From Symsagittifera roscoffensis (taxonomy: Eukaryota > Xenacoelomorpha > Acoela > Convolutidae), in NCBI RefSeq assembly GCF_963678635.1, contig NC_087071.1, forward strand, positions 36,666,438 to 36,730,437: a stretch of 64,000 nt of DNA. Reading direction: 5' to 3'. This document shows positions 56,961-64,000 of the stretch, in pieces. How positions within the stretch are numbered: the stretch's first letter is position 1; each line of letters opens with the position of its first letter. The position numbers and the translations under genes are program-made. The notes beneath the pieces are model-generated. The model had not been told where the DNA came from and did no database searches. It saw nothing but the letters and a program-made list of their open reading frames with translations.

Positions 56961-58522
56961 AACAAGACTGCTCGTATCAGGGCGCAGCCCTGAACGTTCC
57001 GACTGCCTTTTAAGGTTTGTGGAGCAGCAGTAATAACATAAAAAAATTAAATGAAATAAAATAAAATGATGTTTTTTTTTCTAAAATTTGAATTTTTTTA
57101 TGAAAATTATCCCCCCACACGCCATATAAATTACAAAAGGATAGTTTTTGTTCCTTGTAACAAATCAATTATGGCAAATAAGCTTCGTTCAACCAATTTG
57201 GAACGATTTCTAAGACGGATTAAATCTCTGCTTACGCGTTGATAGCTCGAATTATATCGCGCGTTAATTGTTCAAATGTTTATATCGCGCGATAAATGGC
57301 ACCCTTTAAACCCTCATAACTTTACGAAAAATGATCACAAGTGAAATATCTTTTAAAATTTAAGCTCAAACAACAATACCTTTTGGATGATATTAAAAAA
57401 TTCCGTCAAAAAAGGCTAGTTAAAAAGTCGAAATTTGTCTGAAGAAAAAAAAAAACCCACCCCGAGCACAAATATTCCGTTACTTTCGTATCGAAAGTCG
57501 GAACAACAAGACTGCTCGTATCAGGGCGACGCCCTGAATGTTCCGACTGCCCATTAAGGTTTATGGAGCAGCAATATAAATAAAAAAAAATAAAAGTAAT
57601 AAAACAAAATGAAAATTTTTTTTTCGAAAATTTGAAATTTTTTATATAAATCATCCCCCCACACGCCATATAATTTACAAAAGGATAGATTTTGTTCTTT
57701 GTAACAAATCAATTATGGCAAATAAGCTTCCTTCAACCAATTTGGAACGATTTCTAAGACGGATTAAATCTCTGCTTACGCGTTCATAGCTCGAATTATA
57801 TCGCGCGTTAATTGTTCAAATGTTTATATCTCGCGTTAAATGGCACCCTTTAAACCCTCATAACTTTAAGAAAAATGATCACAGGTGAAAGATCTTTTCA
57901 AATTTAAGCTGAAACAACAATACCTTTTGGATGATATTAAAAAATTCCGTCAAAAAAGGCTAGTTAAAAAGTTGAAATTTGTCTGAAGAAAAAAAAACCC
58001 ACCCCGAGCACAAATATTCCGTTACTTTCGTATCGAAAGTCGGAACAACAAGACTGCTCGTATCAGGGCGAAGCCCTGAATGTTCCGACTGCCCATTAAA
58101 GTTTATGGAGCAGAAATATCAATAAAAAAAATTAAAAGTAATAAAACAAAATGAAAATTTTTTTTTCGAAAATTTGAATTTTTTTATATAAACCATCCCC
58201 CCACTCGCCATTAAAAAACAAAAAGATAGATTTCGCTACTTGTAACAAATCAATTATGGCAAATAAGCTTCGTTAAACCAATGGCGTGTGGGGTTCGTTA
58301 AATTCGTTAAACCAAAATGGCAATCTTTAAACCCCCATAACTTTACGAAAAATGATCACAGCTGAAATATCTTTTCAAATTTGAGCTTATGACAACAATA
58401 CCTTTTGAATGATAAAAAAAATTCCGTCAAAAAAGGCTAGTTAAAAAGTCGAAACTTGTCTGAAGAAAAAAAACCCACCCCGAGCACAAATATTCCGTTA
58501 CTTTCGTATCGAAAGTCGGAAC
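56961..58522 (+). repeat. Monomers a, b, c of unit 2
   Basis: Near-identical to 52820-54380. Boundaries at 57504/57505 and 58046/58047. Confidence 0.85.
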
Positions 58523-60504
58523 GATAACCGGCTGCTGTGTTTAGGCTTCTCAAAAAGTAAAGGTCAAACCAAACTTGAACGGTTGATTCAGCATTTCACC
58601 CCAAGCGTGTTTATCAATCGTAGTTTGGGTTTAAATATCACGAAGAGATGACAACCAAAATTATTTTTCACAACTTTTTCGATGGTTTAACTAGGAAAAT
58701 TTGATGTTTTTTCACGAAATCAGAAATTAGCTTTTAAAAAGTTGAACCAAAATAAAACAAACCAGTCGCTCCAAATTCCGCATAAAAAAACTAACTGAGC
58801 CTCAATCTCAACCGGTTCGCTGAGACATTAACTGGCTGCGCAGAATATGAAAACAACGGAGCAACCCAGAGGTGTATTGTATTTAGAGGTTCTGTGAATC
58901 TGTTTCCGAGGGAAAAGGTTTGGGTACTTACAGAGACTATTGAAATGACCACGCCACTCACTCACAGAAAACTTAAATGATCTCAGCTCCTCTGCAGCAG
59001 AGTGCGCCCGTGCTTAGATCTTCGAACGTATTTGTTTTGGTCTTTGGACGTATTTGCCAGAGGAACAACACACTAAAAATACAAAACCTTTCAAAAAAAG
59101 AACGAACGCAAAATCCATTAAGTTTAGAGTCAATTATAACATTTTTAGAGCTTCAATAATATGGTACAAAAGATCGGCAGTTAAATTTTAACGGTATTTT
59201 TGGTAGAGCAACAGAAATTGTACCTTTTTTTATGAACGCGAGATCAGGCAAGAAAATTTTAAATCATATTTGCTGACAAAGCAGGCTGTAACCCCTTTAT
59301 GTCTCTGCATTATTTTGTCCTCGATTAACGATTAACGATTATATTGTCGATTAAGGATTATATTGTCCTCGATTTGCTTGCCCTCTATCGAAAAAACACT
59401 ACATTCGAGAACACGAGAAGTGAAACATCACAAGCGATCGAACCTTTAGGTGCAATTAGACTCTAATTTTCGTTTACATCCACATAATTTTAATGATCCC
59501 TTAACTATGTTGATTACGTTGCAGATCTCCTATCACCTGTTGACGTTCCTTAAACCTTAATCTGAGAAGTTCGAACAATGAAGACGAACTACGTATGGCC
59601 AAGTTTTTTGTGACGGAATACCGAAGTCAATTCTGCGCTTCATTATGGATGAAAATCAAAGATGCGAGCAGATTGTTTCTTATGAAAATCATTCAATATC
59701 TTAAATCACAATTTGCAACTTTTATCATTCTGGAGACAAATTGAATGCTGGGTTTACACATCCTGGATACAATCACTTATCCATGCCCATCTGATTACGT
59801 ATTGGTGACTAAATTTCTCTGAACTTTTCATTTGTCACACAATTTTCTTTGAAGATTCCTACGTACAAATTGTCCTTCCTTGCAGTTTGACGACTTTTTT
59901 GAGCTTCTTGCTTTGAGTTTCTACAATACTGCACCTTGTTTTTCATTGCTGCTGGAAGTATATTCTAAAGGCTCTGGTACTTAGGGCATCACACCACATA
60001 ATCTCTATCAGTAAACGCAAATTAAAATTTCGATTGCTCAGAGTTATTTTTTCGTATCGATCGTTGAATGGAAATCTGTCTCTTCTGAAATCAGAAATCA
60101 CTCCATGTAATAAAAACAAAACTCTATTAAGACGAAGTTCTTATCAAATTAACAAGTCCTTGAAAAAAATTTTGAAAAAAAAAGTACATGAAATATTTGG
60201 TATGCTTCTTTCAGGTCTGTGGTTACCGCAATGGTACTAGAAAGCGGTTGGCTCACTAACTCAATTCAGTCCTCTAGCTGGTAGGTACGCCATCCAATTT
60301 TGCTCTAAGAACAGCATTAACTCTTCACACATTAACATCGATATCTATCGAACAGCAGGTCACAATTACACTTTTCTATCAATCTGATTTTGCTTTCGAT
60401 CTTGACCTTCATTCTTCATGCTTTCTTGACCATGATTCCTGAATGAACTCATCCACGCTTCTAGGCTAATCTAGTTCATTTCATGTTTAAACTCTAGGCT
60501 ACCA
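58523..60504 (+). repeat. Segment U, copy 2
   Basis: Matches copy 1 throughout at 4142-base offset. Confidence 0.85.
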
Positions 60505-61102
60505 AAAAAACCCACCACGAGCACAAATATTCCGTTACTTTCGTATCGAAAGTCGGAACAACAAGACTGCTCGTATCAGAGCGCAGCCCTGAACGTTCCG
60601 ACTGCCTTTTAAGGTTTGTGGAGCAGCAGTAATAACATAAAAAAATTAAATGAAATAAAATAAAATGATGTTTTTTTTTCTAAAATTTGAATTTTTTTAT
60701 GAAAATTATCCCCCCACACGCCATATAAATTACAAAAGGATAGTTTTTGTTCCTTGTAACAAATCAATTATGGCAAATAAGCTTCGTTCAACCAATTTGG
60801 AACGATTTCTAAGACGGATTAAATCTCTGCTTACGCGTTGATAGCTCGAATTATATCGCGCGTTAATTGTTCAAATGTTTATATCGCGCGATAAATGGCA
60901 CCCTTTAAACCCTCATAACTTTACGAAAAATGATCACAAGTGAAATATCTTTTAAAATTCAAGCTCAAACAACAATACCTTTTGGATGATATTAAAAAAT
61001 TCCGTCAAAAATGGCTAGTTAAAAAGTCGAAATTTGTCTGAAGAAAAAAAAAACCCACCACGAGCACAAATATTCCGTTACTTTCGTATCGAAAGTCGGA
61101 AC
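60505..61102 (+). repeat. Monomer tail and monomer d of unit 2
   Basis: Same structure as 56363-56960. Confidence 0.85.
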
Positions 61103-62664
61103 AACAAGACTGCTCGTATCAGGGCGCAGCCCTGAACGTTCCGACTGCCTTTTAAGGTTTGTGGAGCAGCAGTAATAACATAAAAAAATTAAATGAAATA
61201 AAATAAAATGATGTTTTTTTTTCTAAAATTTGAATTTTTTTATGAAAATTATCCCCCCACACGCCATATAAATTACAAAAGGATAGTTTTTGTTCCTTGT
61301 AACAAATCAATTATGGCAAATAAGCTTCGTTCAACCAATTTGGAACGATTTCTAAGACGGATTAAATCTCTGCTTACGCGTTGATAGCTCGAATTATATC
61401 GCGCGTTAATTGTTCAAATGTTTATATCGCGCGATAAATGGCACCCTTTAAACCCTCATAACTTTACGAAAAATGATCACAAGTGAAATATCTTTTAAAA
61501 TTTAAGCTCAAACAACAATACCTTTTGGATGATATTAAAAAATTCCGTCAAAAAAGGCTAGTTAAAAAGTCGAAATTTGTCTGAAGAAAAAAAAAAACCC
61601 ACCCCGAGCACAAATATTCCGTTACTTTCGTATCGAAAGTCGGAACAACAAGACTGCTCGTATCAGGGCGACGCCCTGAATGTTCCGACTGCCCATTAAG
61701 GTTTATGGAGCAGCAATATAAATAAAAAAAAATAAAAGTAATAAAACAAAATGAAAATTTTTTTTTCGAAAATTTGAAATTTTTTATATAAATCATCCCC
61801 CCACACGCCATATAATTTACAAAAGGATAGATTTTGTTCTTTGTAACAAATCAATTATGGCAAATAAGCTTCCTTCAACCAATTTGGAACGATTTCTAAG
61901 ACGGATTAAATCTCTGCTTACGCGTTCATAGCTCGAATTATATCGCGCGTTAATTGTTCAAATGTTTATATCTCGCGTTAAATGGCACCCTTTAAACCCT
62001 CATAACTTTAAGAAAAATGATCACAGGTGAAAGATCTTTTCAAATTTAAGCTGAAACAACAATACCTTTTGGATGATATTAAAAAATTCCGTCAAAAAAG
62101 GCTAGTTAAAAAGTTGAAATTTGTCTGAAGAAAAAAAAACCCACCCCGAGCACAAATATTCCGTTACTTTCGTATCGAAAGTCGGAACAACAAGACTGCT
62201 CGTATCAGGGCGAAGCCCTGAATGTTCCGACTGCCCATTAAAGTTTATGGAGCAGAAATATCAATAAAAAAAATTAAAAGTAATAAAACAAAATGAAAAT
62301 TTTTTTTTCGAAAATTTGAATTTTTTTATATAAACCATCCCCCCACTCGCCATTAAAAAACAAAAAGATAGATTTCGCTACTTGTAACAAATCAATTATG
62401 GCAAATAAGCTTCGTTAAACCAATGGCGTGTGGGGTTCGTTAAATTCGTTAAACCAAAATGGCAATCTTTAAACCCCCATAACTTTACGAAAAATGATCA
62501 CAGCTGAAATATCTTTTCAAATTTGAGCTTATGACAACAATACCTTTTGAATGATAAAAAAAATTCCGTCAAAAAAGGCTAGTTAAAAAGTCGAAACTTG
62601 TCTGAAGAAAAAAAACCCACCCCGAGCACAAATATTCCGTTACTTTCGTATCGAAAGTCGGAAC
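61103..62664 (+). repeat. Monomers a, b, c of unit 3
   Basis: No difference from unit 2 was noticed. Confidence 0.85.
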
Positions 62665-64000
62665 GATAACCGGCTGCTGTGTTTAGGCTTCTCAAAAAGT
62701 AAAGGTCAAACCAAACTTGAACGGTTGATTCAGCATTTCACCCCAAGCGTGTTTATCAATCGTAGTTTGGGTTTAAATATCACGAAGAGATGACAACCAA
62801 AATTATTTTTCACAACTTTTTCGATGGTTTAACTAGGAAAATTTGATGTTTTTTCACGAAATCAGAAATTAGCTTTTAAAAAGTTGAACCAAAATAAAAC
62901 AAACCAGTCGCTCCAAATTCCGCATAAAAAAACTAACTGAGCCTCAATCTCAACCGGTTCGCTGAGACATTAACTGGCTGCGCAGAATATGAAAACAACG
63001 GAGCAACCCAGAGGTGTATTGTATTTAGAGGTTCTGTGAATCTGTTTCCGAGGGAAAAGGTTTGGGTACTTACAGAGACTATTGAAATGACCACGCCACT
63101 CACTCACAGAAAACTTAAATGATCTCAGCTCCTCTGCAGCAGAGTGCGCCCGTGCTTAGATCTTCGAACGTATTTGTTTTGGTCTTTGGACGTATTTGCC
63201 AGAGGAACAACACACTAAAAATACAAAACCTTTCAAAAAAAGAACGAACGCAAAATCCATTAAGTTTAGAGTCAATTATAACATTTTTAGAGCTTCAATA
63301 ATATGGTACAAAAGATCGGCAGTTAAATTTTAACGGTATTTTTGGTAGAGCAACAGAAATTGTACCTTTTTTTATGAACGCGAGATCAGGCAAGAAAATT
63401 TTAAATCATATTTGCTGACAAAGCAGGCTGTAACCCCTTTATGTCTCTGCATTATTTTGTCCTCGATTAACGATTAACGATTATATTGTCGATTAAGGAT
63501 TATATTGTCCTCGATTTGCTTGCCCTCTATCGAAAAAACACTACATTCGAGAACACGAGAAGTGAAACATCACAAGCGATCGAACCTTTAGGTGCAATTA
63601 GACTCTAATTTTCGTTTACATCCACATAATTTTAATGATCCCTTAACTATGTTGATTACGTTGCAGATCTCCTATCACCTGTTGACGTTCCTTAAACCTT
63701 AATCTGAGAAGTTCGAACAATGAAGACGAACTACGTATGGCCAAGTTTTTTGTGACGGAATACCGAAGTCAATTCTGCGCTTCATTATGGATGAAAATCA
63801 AAGATGCGAGCAGATTGTTTCTTATGAAAATCATTCAATATCTTAAATCACAATTTGCAACTTTTATCATTCTGGAGACAAATTGAATGCTGGGTTTACA
63901 CATCCTGGATACAATCACTTATCCATGCCCATCTGATTACGTATTGGTGACTAAATTTCTCTGAACTTTTCATTTGTCACACAATTTTCTTTGAAGATTC
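62665..64000 (+). repeat. Segment U, copy 3 (cut by window end)
   Basis: Matches copies 1 and 2 up to the end of the window, so the array continues to the right. Confidence 0.85.

Larger units (their letters stand above)
52820..64000 (+). repeat. Higher-order tandem repeat, 4142-base period
   Basis: Equivalent points at 54380, 58522 and 62664 are exactly 4142 apart. Each higher-order unit is monomer a, monomer b, monomer c (short), a 1.98 kb segment U, a monomer tail of about 55 bases, and monomer d. Unit 1: 52820-56960. Unit 2: 56961-61102. Unit 3: 61103 to window end. Units 2 and 3 look identical wherever I compared them; unit 1 differs at a few bases (for example near 53431 and 54163). 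No gene is supported in it: the 60- and 68-codon ORFs recur simply because the unit recurs. Confidence 0.95.

Noticed and set aside
57406-57669. 87-codon ORF in hairpin monomers, repeated at 61548-61811
   Set aside because: Crosses a monomer junction and the hairpin; open only by chance in these copies and recurs because the unit recurs.
52290-64000. CRISPR array
   Set aside because: Repeat units are hundreds of bases long with no short repeat/unique spacer pattern, and the DNA is eukaryotic.

Overview
The window is AT-rich nuclear DNA from a eukaryote, most likely an invertebrate animal. Spliced genes with GT-AG introns, LTR retroelement relics, a TIR element and a long satellite array are all visible. 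No bacterial gene organisation, rRNA or credible tRNA was seen. I could not name the species.

Region 1 (1-18219) is retroelement DNA. A minus-strand Ty3/gypsy-type relic lies on the left: LTR and primer-binding site near 5877-6285, gag at 3215-1030, and the start of a protease in the first 500 bases. Head to head with it, from 6994 to 18219, is a plus-strand LTR element with TG...CA LTRs (6994-7395 and 17865-18219) of the same LTR family. Its interior has no recognisable reverse transcriptase or integrase. It carries a Pro/Ser-rich ORF, a broken membrane-glycoprotein-like gene, a second broken unknown gene, and a 3' end repeated three times as about 2.1 kb units. Each unit holds a GC-richer block of abutting palindromes and a hairpin.

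Region 2 (18220-41000) has at least three copies of one gene family, in which a NERD (nuclease-related) domain is fused to a superfamily 1 helicase/NTPase. Copy A (minus, 19764-18525) is an intact first exon, followed by the LTR element lying in its first intron. Copy B (plus, 36075-40936) shows the whole gene (NERD, Walker A, Walker B, helicase motifs V and VI, long helical tail) but has several frameshifts and a stop. Copy C (35163-35258) is a short scrap. Copies A and B share a phase-1 intron and both carry Asn where the NERD E-x-K glutamate is expected. Between A and B are diverged repeats, simple sequence and a minus-strand gypsy relic (28520-31740).

Region 3 (41000-47788) is mostly non-coding, with a duplicated block of about 1 kb, one 188-codon ORF of unknown status and a broken unknown gene at 45190-47080.

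Region 4 (47789-64000) is a repeat domain. A 0.45-0.55 kb monomer with conserved hairpins occurs first as dispersed copies in both orientations, then as a tandem array. The array grows into a higher-order repeat with an exact 4142-base period: four monomers plus a 1.98 kb segment that has a diverged relative at 26500-27330. The third copy runs off the window.
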